This document shows, one piece after another, positions 19,535 to 29,353 of a stretch of 64,000 nt of DNA. Source of the DNA: Mesorhizobium sp. NFR06 (GTDB lineage Bacteria; Pseudomonadota; Alphaproteobacteria; Rhizobiales; Rhizobiaceae); assembly GCF_900115245.1 (NCBI RefSeq), contig NZ_FOVT01000004.1, forward strand, positions 248,001 to 312,000. Reading direction: 5' to 3'. The translations under genes were made by a program, and so were the position numbers. The notes below the pieces were generated by a model. It was not told where the DNA came from and did not search any database. It saw nothing but the letters and a program-made list of their open reading frames with translations. Positions within the stretch are counted from its first letter, which is position 1. Every line of letters starts with the position of its first letter.

Positions 19535-21337
19535 ATGGCGGATATCGGTGTCAGTGGAGACGGGCGCAGGCGCTCGGTCCGGCCGCTCCGCAGCCTTTTT
19601 CCCTATGTCACCCACTACCGCAAGCTTGCCATCGGCGCGATCGTCTCGCTGATCGTGGCGGCGGTGACCACGCTCGCCTTGCCGATGGCCGTGCGGCGCA
19701 TGATCGATCATGGTTTTCAGGCATCGGGCTCCACTTTCATTGCCGAGTATTTCGCCGCCCTCGTGGCGATGGCGGCACTCTTGGCGGCCGCCTCGGCCAG
19801 CCGCTACTATTTCGTCATCACGCTTGGCGAGCGGGTCGTGGCCGACATACGCCGCGCCGTCTTCTCGCATGTCACGACGCTGTCGCCGGCGTTCTTCGAC
19901 AAGGCGCATTCCGGCGAGATCGTGTCGCGGCTCGCCGCCGACACCACGCAGGTGAAATCGGCGGTCGGCGCTACCGCTTCCGTTGCCCTGCGCAACGTCA
20001 TCCTCGGTCTCGGCGCGGTGGCGATGATGGTCGTCACCAGCCCGAAACTCTCCGGCCTCGTGCTGGTGGCCATCCCGCTGATCGTGTTGCCGCTAGTTGC
20101 CTTCGGCCGCTCGGTGCGGCGCAAATCGCGGATGGCGCAAGACACGCTGGCGGCGGCCACCGCCTATGCCAGCGAGCAGATCGGCGCGGTGCGCACGCTG
20201 CAGGCCTTCACCAACGAGAAGCTGGTCACCAGCCACTTCTCGGGCGCCGTCGACGCTGCCTTCGAGGCGGCGCGCGCCTCGGTGTTCGCGCGCTCCTTCC
20301 TTACTTTCTTCGCCATCTTCATGATTTTTTCCTCGGTGGTGGCGGTGTTGTGGTTCGGCTCGCGCGACGTGCTTGCCGGCACGCTGTCGCCGGGCACGCT
20401 CGGCCAGTTCCTGCTCTATTCGGTGTTTGCCGCCGGCGCGCTCGGCGCGCTGTCGGAGGTCTGGAGCGAGCTGTCGCAGGCGGCAGGCGCCGCCGAGCGG
20501 CTGACCGAGATCCTGGCCGAGGAGCCGGCCATCCACTCGCCCGCCGATCCCCAGCCGCTGCCCGCCAAGGCGAAAGGCGCGATCAGCTTCGACGATGTCT
20601 CCTTCTCATACCCGGCGCGCCCTGACCGCGCCGCGGTGCATGACCTGAGCTTCCAGGTGAAGCCCGGCGAGACGGTGGCGATCGTCGGGCCTTCCGGCGC
20701 GGGCAAGAGCACGGTCTTCTCTCTGATCCTGCGCTTCTACGATCCCGAGACCGGGCGCATCGTCATCGATGGGGTCGACGTGCGCGAGGCCGATCCGGCC
20801 GCGGTCCGCCAACGCATCGCAATCGTGCCGCAAGACGTCACCATCTTCGCGGCCAGCGTTCGCGACAATATCGGCTTCGGCCGGCAAGGAGCCAGCCAGG
20901 CCGAGATCGAGGCGGCGGCCAAGGCGGCTCTTGCCGACGAATTCATCGCCAAGCTCGACAAGGGCTATGACAGCCAGGTCGGGGAGCGCGGCGTGACGCT
21001 GTCCGGCGGCCAGCGCCAGCGCGTCGCGATTGCCCGCGCCATCCTGCGCGATGCGCCGATCCTTCTGCTCGACGAAGCGACCTCGGCGCTCGATGCCGAG
21101 AGCGAGACGCTGGTGCAAACGGCGCTGGAGAGGCTGATGCGCGGCCGCACCACGATCGTCATCGCCCACCGGCTGGCGACCGTGTTGAAGGCCGACCGTA
21201 TCCTCGTCATGGAGGGCGGCCGCATCGTCGAGGAGGGCACCCACCAAAGCCTGGTCGCCAAGGGCGGCATTTACGCGCGGCTGGCCAAGCTGCAGTTCGA
21301 GACAGGAGCCGGCGCCTTCAAGGGCGCGGCTGAGTGA
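19535..21337 (+). CDS. ABC exporter, fused membrane and ATPase domains (MsbA/ABCB type)
   Basis: A 600-residue half-transporter. Six membrane helices lie in about residues 25-310 (first segment LAIGAIVSLIVAAVTTLALP), followed by a nucleotide-binding domain with GPSGAGKST, LSGGQRQR, the Walker B ILLLDEATSALD and the H-loop IVIAHRL. It would work as a homodimer in the inner membrane exporting a lipid or hydrophobic compound. The ATG at 19535 has GAGGAAA upstream; the upstream in-frame ATG at 19496 is rejected. It is monocistronic, and the substrate cannot be deduced. Confidence 0.93.
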   Translation: MADIGVSGDGRRRSVRPLRSLFPYVTHYRKLAIGAIVSLIVAAVTTLALPMAVRRMIDHGFQASGSTFIAEYFAALVAMAALLAAASASRYYFVITLGERVVADIRRAVFSHVTTLSPAFFDKAHSGEIVSRLAADTTQVKSAVGATASVALRNVILGLGAVAMMVVTSPKLSGLVLVAIPLIVLPLVAFGRSVRRKSRMAQDTLAAATAYASEQIGAVRTLQAFTNEKLVTSHFSGAVDAAFEAARASVFARSFLTFFAIFMIFSSVVAVLWFGSRDVLAGTLSPGTLGQFLLYSVFAAGALGALSEVWSELSQAAGAAERLTEILAEEPAIHSPADPQPLPAKAKGAISFDDVSFSYPARPDRAAVHDLSFQVKPGETVAIVGPSGAGKSTVFSLILRFYDPETGRIVIDGVDVREADPAAVRQRIAIVPQDVTIFAASVRDNIGFGRQGASQAEIEAAAKAALADEFIAKLDKGYDSQVGERGVTLSGGQRQRVAIARAILRDAPILLLDEATSALDAESETLVQTALERLMRGRTTIVIAHRLATVLKADRILVMEGGRIVEEGTHQSLVAKGGIYARLAKLQFETGAGAFKGAAE

Positions 21338-21388
21338 CAATACCTCAAGGGCCTTACCCCCGGGCACGCAACCCATCGCGCCGCGCGG

Positions 21389-23584
21389 CTACCACCGACG
21401 GAAGGCCATGAAAAGCGGTATGCCTACAAAAACCGTGACCAGCAGCAACCCGCTGATGACCTGCTGTTTGGATCTGTCAGGGGCGGCGACGGGCGCGAGA
21501 TCTTCTGGCGCATCCTGATAGGCAAAGTTGAAGGACCAGTCGATGTTATCGCCGACGTCCTTGACCGACTTCAAATAGTCGCCGATCGCATTGGCCGGAA
21601 CCTGCGTCGCCAGCGTGCGGAAGTCCCACTTCACCTCGAAGGTGGTCGGCGTATTGCTCCACGACGATCTCAGCGAGAGATAGGGCGTCACGACATTCTT
21701 CATGTCCTCGCCGGAAAACCTTGCCTTCAGATTGCTTACTGTTATGGCGTGGCTGCGGTAGATTGGCGCCCCCAGCGCGATCGGGCCGGCGCGGTCCACC
21801 ATTGTCGGCGTCGGCAGGTCGGTGCCGAGAGCGGCCGCCTTGATCGGAAAATTCTTGGCGAGGTCGTTGGCCGCAAGCTCCTGCGCCGGCAACTGGTAGC
21901 TCTCCCGCACATTGATGATGTTGCCGTCTCGATTGTCGAAGATCTCCAGCTTGGCCGCGCTTTCGATGCCAGGATAACGCTTGCTGTAATATTTAAGGTA
22001 CGAGTCCGACAGGTCGCTTAGCGACCGACTGGCGAGACTGCTGCGCATGTCGTCGGCGTCGGCGCCGGCATAGGTCGAAAGCACGGACAGCGTCAGATGG
22101 CCGTCGGGCTTGTCGGGAAAGGAAAAGTCCTCGGCGACCTTGACCGACGGGCTGGTCAACTGCGGACTGGGCATCTTCTCCAATTGACCGTTGCCGAACA
22201 GCGGCAAGGCAAAGCCGTAGTCCGGTTGCCAGAAATCACTGGCATCGCCGCCTTGCAGATAGTTAGTGGCGTCGATCCAGTAAGTCCTTGCGCCGATTGT
22301 TGCCTTGACGATGGCATGGTCGAAAGCGCGAATTGCCGGCAGATGCTGGTCCAGCGCCCGGCCCTTGTCGAGATCGGCCAACGCCACCTGCGCCGAGATG
22401 CCCAGCCGCTGAAGTGCCGAAGCCAGCAGCAGGGCCTTATCCTTGCAATCGCCGAACCCGCTCTGGATGACCGTCGCCGGGTCGCGCGGAATGTAGGAGC
22501 CGGAGCCCATCGACAGGCTGACATAGCGGATCTCGTCCTGGACGAGGCGCATCGCCTGGATCATGCGATCGCCGGGCTGCGGATACTTGGCCGCGATCTC
22601 ATCCAGCTTGGCCGCGAAAGCGGCCGGAAAGGCGGTTGCCGGCTTGTAGTAGGGCTGGACGGCGCCGGCCACGCTCTGCCAGCTGGCGGTCGAGGAGACG
22701 TCAATCGATCCCCATGCAGGAAACTCCGCCGGTAGGTTCTCCTCGACCTTGATCGGTTTTGGATTGGCGATCTCCCAGAGATAGACGGTGTCCGACCCTG
22801 AGGCGGTGACGACGGGTTGGATCTTTGTGCCACGCGGCTTGATGGCCAGCGGCTGCGCAGCCGGCCAGGTGACACTGGTGCGGATCAACCCGACCGGCTC
22901 GTCCCATTCGGTCGAGAAAGTACTGAAGAACAGATCCTTGCCGATCAGCGGCGTGGTCTCATAGGTCTCGCCAAAATCGATGATATCACCGACGCGCACA
23001 TCATCGATGTTGACGTGAGCGGTCAGCCAGCCGTCGTAGACGCCTTTTTCGGCATCCTTCTCCTGCCGGAAAATGTCGAACTTGACTTCGGCCAGCCGGT
23101 CCAGCACCTGGCCGTCGCGGATGATGTGCAGATGATTGAACGTGACCTTGTGGCGCGAGGGATCGAACTGCAGGTCGATGCCGGCGCCCCGCTCCAGGCC
23201 GGGGCGGTCGACTATTTTGTACACCGAGCGCGAATAGTCGTCGTAGCCGTGATCGCGATGGATTATCTGCTCGTCCGCCAGCAGCCATAAAATGCCGTTC
23301 TTGATCCGGTCGGCGCGCGCAGGATCGGCGGCCGGGATATCAACCGTCTTGATCCAGTCCGCCGCCGGTCTCGTGCGGACGCTCTCGTCCGCGCCGGCAG
23401 GCGAGGTCAGGTCGGCCAGCAAGACCAAAATGAGGAGGAGGCAGCGGAAAGGCCCGACCCCGCGAAGACTGTTACCCACCAACAATCCAAGCCCATTGAC
23501 GCAAAGAGGCTCTTTGTCAGTGTCTTTCCCGCCAAAGTAAAGCCCAGCCGCCCATGTTTGGTCATCTGGCTCAACGACATTCAT
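21389..23584 (-). CDS. DUF3857 / transglutaminase-like exported protein
   Basis: A long protein (up to 731 residues) with an exported N-terminus (PFRCLLLILVLLADLTSPAG near residues 45-64), a DUF3857 domain, a transglutaminase-like core with the Cys in SGFGDCKDKALLLASAL and the His in AFDHAIVKA, a further beta-rich domain, and a C-terminal membrane segment ending in basic residues. It is probably a periplasmic, membrane-anchored cysteine protease or cross-linker. The ATG at 23584 lacks a ribosome site; a TTG or GTG about 34-36 codons later would give a normal signal peptide. It follows the carboxypeptidase gene by 8 bases. Confidence 0.85.
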   Translation of the reverse strand: MNVVEPDDQTWAAGLYFGGKDTDKEPLCVNGLGLLVGNSLRGVGPFRCLLLILVLLADLTSPAGADESVRTRPAADWIKTVDIPAADPARADRIKNGILWLLADEQIIHRDHGYDDYSRSVYKIVDRPGLERGAGIDLQFDPSRHKVTFNHLHIIRDGQVLDRLAEVKFDIFRQEKDAEKGVYDGWLTAHVNIDDVRVGDIIDFGETYETTPLIGKDLFFSTFSTEWDEPVGLIRTSVTWPAAQPLAIKPRGTKIQPVVTASGSDTVYLWEIANPKPIKVEENLPAEFPAWGSIDVSSTASWQSVAGAVQPYYKPATAFPAAFAAKLDEIAAKYPQPGDRMIQAMRLVQDEIRYVSLSMGSGSYIPRDPATVIQSGFGDCKDKALLLASALQRLGISAQVALADLDKGRALDQHLPAIRAFDHAIVKATIGARTYWIDATNYLQGGDASDFWQPDYGFALPLFGNGQLEKMPSPQLTSPSVKVAEDFSFPDKPDGHLTLSVLSTYAGADADDMRSSLASRSLSDLSDSYLKYYSKRYPGIESAAKLEIFDNRDGNIINVRESYQLPAQELAANDLAKNFPIKAAALGTDLPTPTMVDRAGPIALGAPIYRSHAITVSNLKARFSGEDMKNVVTPYLSLRSSWSNTPTTFEVKWDFRTLATQVPANAIGDYLKSVKDVGDNIDWSFNFAYQDAPEDLAPVAAPDRSKQQVISGLLLVTVFVGIPLFMAFRRW

Positions 23585-23592
23585 CGGCCGTG

Positions 23593-25077
23593 TCAGCTGC
23601 CATATCGCTTGCGCAAGTGCTCCGTGAAGTACGCCGCGTTGAGCTTCTCACCGGTGGCGCGCTCCAGCAATTCCGGCGTCGACCAGCGCGAGCCCTGCGA
23701 CCAGATCTTCTTGCGGCGCCAGTCGTTGACGGCGCTGAAGTCGCCCTTGGCGAGATCCTCGTCGGCGGACGGATGTTCCCGGGTCAAGGCCGCCCATTGC
23801 TGCGCCGCCATCAGGGCGCCCAGCGTGTAGGACGGGAAATAGCCAAAGGTGGCGCCCGGCCAATGTACGTCCTGCATCGGCCCGTCAGCCGGGTTGTCGA
23901 TGGTCGACAGCCCAAGATAGTCGCGCATCTTGGCATCCCAGGCCTCCGGCAGGTCGACGACTTCCAGCCTGCCGGAGACAAGCTCCTGCTCGAGCTCGTA
24001 GCGCAGGATGACATGCAGCGGATAGGTGACCTCGTCGGCGTCGACGCGGATCAAGCCGCGTTGCACCTGGTGGACATGCGGCAGGATGTCGTCGAGCGAC
24101 CAGGCTTCGCCGAGATGCTTTTCGACCACCGGCAGCGCCCAGCGCCAGAAGGCGGGATTACGGCCGATCTGCTTTTCGACGAACAGGCTCTGGCTCTCAT
24201 GCACGGCCATGCCGCGCGCCTTGCCGAGCGGCCAGTGCGACCAGGCTTTCGGCAGGTTCTGCTCGTAGAGCGCATGGCCGGTCTCGTGCAGCACGCCCAT
24301 CAGCGCCGACAGGAAATCGGAGGTCTTGTAGCGGGTGGTGATGCGCACATCCGTCGGCACGCCACCGCAGAAGGGATGATGCGACACCGAGAGCGAGCCA
24401 TGGGTGAGGTCGAAGCCGACGGCCGCCATCATCGCAAGGCCAAGCTCGCGCTGGCGATCGATAGCATAACTGCCGGAGAGCGGCTTCAGGGGATGCTTCG
24501 CCAGCCGCTCATCCTGCACCGCCAGCGCGTGCGGCAGGAAATCCTTGAGAAAGCCCTTCAGCTCGGTGAACACCGGCGTGATGTCGGCGGCGCGGTTGCC
24601 GGGATCATACTGCTCCATCAGGGCGTCATAGGGGGCGAGGCCGAGTGCCTCGGCGCGCAAGGCCGCTTCCTCGCGCACCAGGGTGACGACGCCTTCCAGC
24701 GCCGGCAGGAAGCCCGCCCAGTCGTTCTTGGCGCGCAGGTCGCGCCAGAGCTGCTCGGAACGCATGCGCGCCACCGTCTGCCGCTCGACGAATTCGACCG
24801 GCAGGCAGGTGAGGTTGGTGTATTGCTGTTTGAGTTCCCTGACCGCCGCCTGCTGCTCCTCGCTAAGCGGCTCGACTTCGGCGGCCGCGATCCAGTCGCC
24901 GATCCCGGGAGCGGTCGCCTGGCGATGCAGCATGCCGGCAAGTGAAGACATCGCCTCGGCGCGCTTCTCGCCGCCGCCGACGGCCATGTGCGTCGCCTCG
25001 TCGGCGCCGAGGATGGCCAGCGCGTGCTCCAGCGCTTCGAGCTTGTGGCCGAGTTCGTCGAGTTTCTGAAAAGACAT
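23593..25077 (-). CDS. M32-family metallocarboxypeptidase (carboxypeptidase Taq type)
   Basis: A 494-residue cytosolic zinc carboxypeptidase. The HEXXH motif is HETGHALYEQNLP, and the family motifs DVRITTRY, GTFWGLL-like helical segments and the IRVDADEVTYPLHVILRYE string near the C-terminus are present. M32 enzymes remove C-terminal residues with broad specificity, excluding proline. It is transcribed just before the DUF3857 gene, suggesting one operon, though a joint role is not evident. Confidence 0.94.
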   Translation of the reverse strand: MSFQKLDELGHKLEALEHALAILGADEATHMAVGGGEKRAEAMSSLAGMLHRQATAPGIGDWIAAAEVEPLSEEQQAAVRELKQQYTNLTCLPVEFVERQTVARMRSEQLWRDLRAKNDWAGFLPALEGVVTLVREEAALRAEALGLAPYDALMEQYDPGNRAADITPVFTELKGFLKDFLPHALAVQDERLAKHPLKPLSGSYAIDRQRELGLAMMAAVGFDLTHGSLSVSHHPFCGGVPTDVRITTRYKTSDFLSALMGVLHETGHALYEQNLPKAWSHWPLGKARGMAVHESQSLFVEKQIGRNPAFWRWALPVVEKHLGEAWSLDDILPHVHQVQRGLIRVDADEVTYPLHVILRYELEQELVSGRLEVVDLPEAWDAKMRDYLGLSTIDNPADGPMQDVHWPGATFGYFPSYTLGALMAAQQWAALTREHPSADEDLAKGDFSAVNDWRRKKIWSQGSRWSTPELLERATGEKLNAAYFTEHLRKRYGS

Positions 25078-25222
25078 GATGGGTCCCAGCGTGCAGGTTG
25101 GCTGGCGCGAAAAGATACCAAGCCATCGAGCTTGGCAACCCTGACCGACCAGTCGTCAAGCTGTCTTGCCAGTGGGTGGCGGGGCGTGATCAATGCTCCG
25201 GTCAATCGACAGGAGGGGATAA

Positions 25223-25576
25223 ATGATCGGCAATATCCTGGTCGGGCTGGTGGCGCTGATCCATTGCTATATCGTCTATCTGGAGATGGTGCTGTGGGAC
25301 ACGCCGCGCGGCCACAAGGCGTTCAAGCTGGCGCCTGAATTCGCCAGCGCTTCGAGGGTGCTCGCCGCCAACCAGGGGCTCTATAACGGCTTTCTCGCCG
25401 CGGGCCTGATCTGGGGTCTCTATCTCGGCGCCGCCGGGTTTCAGATCAAGATGTTCTTCCTGCTCTGCGTCGCTATCGCCGGCCTCTACGGCGCGGCGAC
25501 CGTCGGCCGCAAGATCCTATACATCCAGACGGCGCCGGCGGTGCTCGCCATCGTCGCGCTCCTGCTCGGTCTGTGA
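25223..25576 (+). CDS. DUF1304 membrane protein
   Basis: A 117-residue protein with four membrane segments. LVALIHCYIVYLEMVLW near the start, ASRVLAANQGLYNGFLA in the middle and a hydrophobic tail are typical of DUF1304. AGGAGGGG gives a strong ribosome site before the ATG. It is divergent from the carboxypeptidase gene. Function unknown. Confidence 0.9.
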   Translation: MIGNILVGLVALIHCYIVYLEMVLWDTPRGHKAFKLAPEFASASRVLAANQGLYNGFLAAGLIWGLYLGAAGFQIKMFFLLCVAIAGLYGAATVGRKILYIQTAPAVLAIVALLLGL

Positions 25577-25666
25577 TCGAGCAGGACGTGATCGAAAAAG
25601 GACGCCCTCGGGGCCAGGTCCCGCGGGCGCCAGGTGGTCCCTTCCTCTTTGCTCGGAGCAAATGCT

Positions 25667-26092
25667 CTAGCCGTTCGGGTAATTTCCGCCGTCGGAGCCG
25701 TCGCCCATCATGAAGCCGCTGCCGGTGTCGTTCATCAGCCTCTGGTCGACGTTGTCGAGCCTCCGCAACAGTTCATGATATTGCGCGGACGGTATCCTGC
25801 CGTGATCCGAGGCGGCGACATGTTCCGCGGCCTGGCTGATATGCGAGGCACTCATATGCAGTTGCTGCGCTTCGGAAGCCGAGATGCTGTTCGCCTCGCG
25901 GGCGTCGGTGATGCCCTGATCCACGCCCCGGACCTGATCGATCAGACCGGTCACACGCGGGCCGGTAAAATCGGTTGGAGCGGTCGCGTCGAGAAGCCCC
26001 TTGTGGTGTCCGGCCGCGTAGGCGCCGGCGAGCGGAGCCGCGATCAGAACTGCGGCGAGCGTTACCGTCTTGAGAGATGTTGAAGCGCGCAT
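25667..26092 (-). CDS. Secreted small protein of unknown function
   Basis: A 141-residue protein with a signal peptide (MRASTSLKTVTLAAVLIAAP, cleavage after GAYA). The mature part is helical and polar, with ISASEAQQLHMSASHISQAAEH in the centre and a Gly/Asn-rich tail (MGDGSDGGNYPNG). AGGAGG precedes the ATG at 26092. I do not recognise the family. It stands alone, ahead of the MotA/MotB-like pair on the same strand but more than 250 bases downstream of it. Confidence 0.75.
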   Translation of the reverse strand: MRASTSLKTVTLAAVLIAAPLAGAYAAGHHKGLLDATAPTDFTGPRVTGLIDQVRGVDQGITDAREANSISASEAQQLHMSASHISQAAEHVAASDHGRIPSAQYHELLRRLDNVDQRLMNDTGSGFMMGDGSDGGNYPNG

Positions 26093-26343
26093 GGCGGCGC
26101 ATCCTCCTGCCAGGGAAGGAAGCGGCCGTGCCGCTTGACCTTCCGACTTTCTGGGCCGTCCGGTTCCGTCGCGTCGCGATGGGAAGCATCGCCGGCGGTC
26201 CCCGGCCCTGCGCAGCAAAATAGGAGTGTTGTTTCGCCGTGTGTAATTAAAAAAAGATAATGTTTTCAGGCCTTGCTGCCGGAACTCAGCGCTCTAAGTA
26301 TTGAGCCGACAAACAACTTCCCGTGACTTTACGTGATAATGGA

Positions 26344-27372
26344 TCACCGTTCGGTGAGCTTCAGTTCAATACGGCGGTTCTTGCTGCGTGCCTCGTCGGT
26401 GTCGGCGGGATCGAGCGGCTGGAACTCGCCGAAACCGGCGGCCACCAGCCGGTTGGCTGGCACGCCGTTTTCGATCAGGAACTTCACGACGGAAGTCGCC
26501 CGCGCAGTCGACAATTCCCAATTGTCGCGATAGCGGCCGGTGCCGGACAGCGGCTTGTTGTCGGTATGGCCATCGACGCGCAGCACCCAGCTGATCTCCG
26601 GCGGAATTTCCTTTTGCAATTCGATGATGGCGTCGGCGAGCTTCTTCATCTCGATCTTGCCGGCATCGTTGATCACGTCGGAGCCGGTCGGAAACAGCAC
26701 CTCCGACTGGAAGACGAAACGGTCGCCGACGATACGGATGTTCTCGCGGTCGGCGAGAATTTCGCGCAGGCGGCCGAAGAAGTCGGAGCGGTAGCGGTTG
26801 AGTTCCTGGACGCGCTGCGCAAGTGCTACGTTGAGGCGCCGGCCGAGATCGGCGATCTTGGTGTTGGAATCGCGGTCGCGCTGTTCCGACACGTTGAGCG
26901 CGTCTTCCAGCGCGCCGATCTGCTTGCGAAGTGCCGCGATCTGCTGGTTGAGGATCTCGACCTGGCTCAGCGCCTGCTGGCTGATCTGGCGCTGGTTGCT
27001 GAGCTCGCCGGACAGCGCGTCGGCGCGCTTGTTGGCCGCGTCGCCGGCGCCAGCGCCCTGTGCAAGCAATTGCTCGAGGCGGCTCTTTTCGGCTTCCGTG
27101 GCCGCCAGCGAAGCCTGCAGATTGGCGAGCGTATCTTCCTTGTCCTGGCTGTTCGAGCGCTCCAGCGCTAGCAACTGGGTCAGTTCGTTGATCTGCGAGT
27201 TGAGGCGGTTGAGCACCGTGTCCTTGCCGGAGATCTCGCGGCTGAGCAGAAACTGCGCCAGCACGAAGACGGTGAGCAGGAACATGATCGCCAGCAGCAG
27301 CGTCGACAGCGCGTCGACGAAGCCCGGCCAGTAGTCGATGCGGCGGTCGGTGCGCCGTCTTGCCAGCGCCAC
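26344..27372 (-). CDS. MotB/OmpA-type peptidoglycan-anchoring stator subunit
   Basis: A 342-residue protein with a single N-terminal membrane helix carrying an Asp at residue 20 (GFVDALSTLLLAIMFLLTVF), a long coiled coil (about 50-190), and a C-terminal OmpA domain with the peptidoglycan-binding pattern RVDGHTDNKPL and NRRIELKL. This is the architecture of MotB, TolR-like or ZorB stators. It begins one base after the stop of the MotA/ExbB-like gene, so the two form a proton-channel pair. It is not in a flagellar cluster, and neither tol nor zor genes are adjacent. The process it drives is unknown. Confidence 0.87.
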   Translation of the reverse strand: MALARRRTDRRIDYWPGFVDALSTLLLAIMFLLTVFVLAQFLLSREISGKDTVLNRLNSQINELTQLLALERSNSQDKEDTLANLQASLAATEAEKSRLEQLLAQGAGAGDAANKRADALSGELSNQRQISQQALSQVEILNQQIAALRKQIGALEDALNVSEQRDRDSNTKIADLGRRLNVALAQRVQELNRYRSDFFGRLREILADRENIRIVGDRFVFQSEVLFPTGSDVINDAGKIEMKKLADAIIELQKEIPPEISWVLRVDGHTDNKPLSGTGRYRDNWELSTARATSVVKFLIENGVPANRLVAAGFGEFQPLDPADTDEARSKNRRIELKLTER

Positions 27373-27373
27373 G

Positions 27374-28396
27374 TCAGTGGACCCCTTGCTTCTTCAGCGC
27401 GTCGGCGATCTTTTCCAGCGTGTTGCGCATGGCCTTCTGCTCGTCGGACTGGGCTTCGACCCAGTCGCGCATGATCTGCTGCTCGGAGCGCATGTTCTTG
27501 ACCAGCCCCGAGATGCCGTCGGCAAGATTGGCCATGGCAGTGGCGACGCGCGGATTGGAGCCGCCGCCATTCTCCTGCAGGCTGCGCAGCCGCTCCGACA
27601 GCAGCCGGATGTCCTCCGAGGATTCGGCGGCCTTCGACGTGTCGGAGACGACAATATCGGACGACAGATCGGTGACCGATGACAGCCAGTTTTCCAGCTC
27701 GGTGTAGAAGCGGGTCTGGGCGCGGCCGGCCTGCAAGTCGAGGAAGCCGAGCACCAGCGAGCCGGAAAGGCCGAACAGCGAGGAGGAGAAGGCGGTGCCC
27801 ATGCCGGCCAACGGCGCCGACAGCCCCTGCTTCAGCGCATCGAGGACGGCCGCTGCATCGCCCGTGCCCGGGTCCAGCGCCTCGATCGTCTCGCGGATCG
27901 AGGCGATGGTGTTGAGCAAGCCCCAGAAGGTGCCGAGCAGGCCGAGGAACACCAGGAGGCCAACCAGGTAGCGCGAGGTGTCGCGGGTTTCGTCGAGGCG
28001 GGTGGCGATGGAATCGAGCATCGTGCGCATCGAAGAGGTCGAGAAGGCCACCGTGGACGAGCGGCCGATCATCGCCTTCATTGGCGCCAGCAGCACCGGC
28101 TCGGTGGTTTCGGAGCCGGCGCGGAAGGAATTGACCCAGCGCACCTCGCGGAACAGCCGCCCGACCTGGACGAAGGCCAGCAGGATGCCGACGGCGAGCA
28201 CGCCGACGATCAATCCGTTGAGACCGGGATTGCTGGAGAAGGCGCTCGAGATTTGGCGGGTGAGGATTGCGGCGATGAAAGCGACGATGATCAGGAAGAT
28301 CACCATGGTGAGCAGGAACACCTGCGGGCTCGACAGCTTGTGCGGATCATAGACCAGGACGTCCGACCGCCTGCCGAAGGATCTGAGAAAAGCCAT
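27374..28396 (-). CDS. MotA/TolQ/ExbB-like proton-channel subunit
   Basis: A 340-residue membrane protein. It has two N-terminal helices (about 25-48 and 60-82), then a cytoplasmic part, then the conserved channel helices GLLVFLGLLGTFWGLLNTI and LSAPLAGMGTAFSSSLFGLS, which carry the Gly/Thr pattern of MotA/TolQ/ExbB. The C-terminal 120 residues are a helical cytoplasmic tail. The ATG at 28396 fits the family; the long upstream extension of the frame is a shadow. Paired with the MotB/OmpA-type gene. It has been seen in rhizobia as an isolated pair, to my knowledge, without assigned function. Confidence 0.86.
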   Translation of the reverse strand: MAFLRSFGRRSDVLVYDPHKLSSPQVFLLTMVIFLIIVAFIAAILTRQISSAFSSNPGLNGLIVGVLAVGILLAFVQVGRLFREVRWVNSFRAGSETTEPVLLAPMKAMIGRSSTVAFSTSSMRTMLDSIATRLDETRDTSRYLVGLLVFLGLLGTFWGLLNTIASIRETIEALDPGTGDAAAVLDALKQGLSAPLAGMGTAFSSSLFGLSGSLVLGFLDLQAGRAQTRFYTELENWLSSVTDLSSDIVVSDTSKAAESSEDIRLLSERLRSLQENGGGSNPRVATAMANLADGISGLVKNMRSEQQIMRDWVEAQSDEQKAMRNTLEKIADALKKQGVH

Positions 28397-28518
28397 TCGT
28401 GCCCCGTTTCCGATGCCACCGCCGCAGAATTGCCGCGACTCTAAACGGAATTGTGACCAAATTGAATGGCGCTTGGCAATATCGCCCGCGCCTAAAGCAA
28501 GTAGCGCCGAAAGCCGTA

Positions 28519-29211
28519 TCAGAACCGGTTGACGACCAGACAGTCGACCATGGCGGCGAGGTGCAAGCCGGCGCCGGCGACGACGAAGCCGTGCCAGACG
28601 GCGTTGTGGAAGCGCAGGCCTTTCCAGGCGAAGAAGATGACGCCGCAGGAATAGACGATGCCGCCGGCGATAAGCAGAGCGACCGATGTCGTCGGCAGCG
28701 TCTCGACCAGCGGTCCGGCCAGCACCACGCCGCTCCAGCCGATGGCGAGGTAGAAGACGATGGCCAGCCGGTCGTAGCGGCCGGGCAGGAACATCTTGAT
28801 GGCGATGCCGGCTGCCGCGGCGCTCCACACGACAACGATCATCGGCAGCGCCAACAGCGCGTTTTGGAGCTGGGCGAGGAAGGGCGTGTAGGTGGCGGCG
28901 ATCAGCAGATAGATCGCGGCATGATCGAAGCGGCGCAGGATCCACTTCGCCGGCCACGAGACCGGCCACAGATTATAAGCCAGCGAAACCGAGAGCACGG
29001 TGAGCAGCGAGACGACATAGAACACCGCAGCGACATACTCGCCCGGGCCGGAATGAAATGCGGCGAGCGCCAGGAAAGCCGAGCCGGCCGCGATCGCCAG
29101 CACGATGCCTACGGCATGGACGATACCGTCGGCAATCATCTCGGCGCGCGAATAATGCCAGCGCCCCACGAAGGGGATCTCAAGCTTTGTATCTGGCCGC
29201 GCGTCGTTCAT
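28519..29211 (-). CDS. Hemolysin III / PAQR-family membrane protein
   Basis: A 230-residue protein with seven membrane segments. The family's conserved residues are seen in YSRAEMIADGIVHAVGI near the start, RRFDHAAIYLLIAATYTPFL in the centre, and a late His in LHLAAMVDC. Bacterial members resemble YqfA and eukaryotic adiponectin receptors, which are zinc hydrolases of lipid amides. A true haemolysin role is doubtful. It stands alone, 122 bases upstream of the MotA-like gene. Confidence 0.9.
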   Translation of the reverse strand: MNDARPDTKLEIPFVGRWHYSRAEMIADGIVHAVGIVLAIAAGSAFLALAAFHSGPGEYVAAVFYVVSLLTVLSVSLAYNLWPVSWPAKWILRRFDHAAIYLLIAATYTPFLAQLQNALLALPMIVVVWSAAAAGIAIKMFLPGRYDRLAIVFYLAIGWSGVVLAGPLVETLPTTSVALLIAGGIVYSCGVIFFAWKGLRFHNAVWHGFVVAGAGLHLAAMVDCLVVNRF

Positions 29212-29353
29212 GAATGATCCTGGAACCCCTAATCTGGGCAGTTGCGGATCAGTATTTCAAGCTTCGGTTGCGGTTTTGCGACTGCGTCGCCGCGTCTTTT
29301 CGACGCGCGAAGCACGCTGCAGCACTTGATTTGCGCTTCGGCGCGCCTTGCTG

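Noticed and set aside
26344..28396. MotA/MotB-like pair as a Zorya anti-phage system
   Set aside because: ZorA and ZorB resemble this pair, but no ZorC, ZorD or ZorE gene is adjacent: neighbours are hemolysin III and a small secreted protein.
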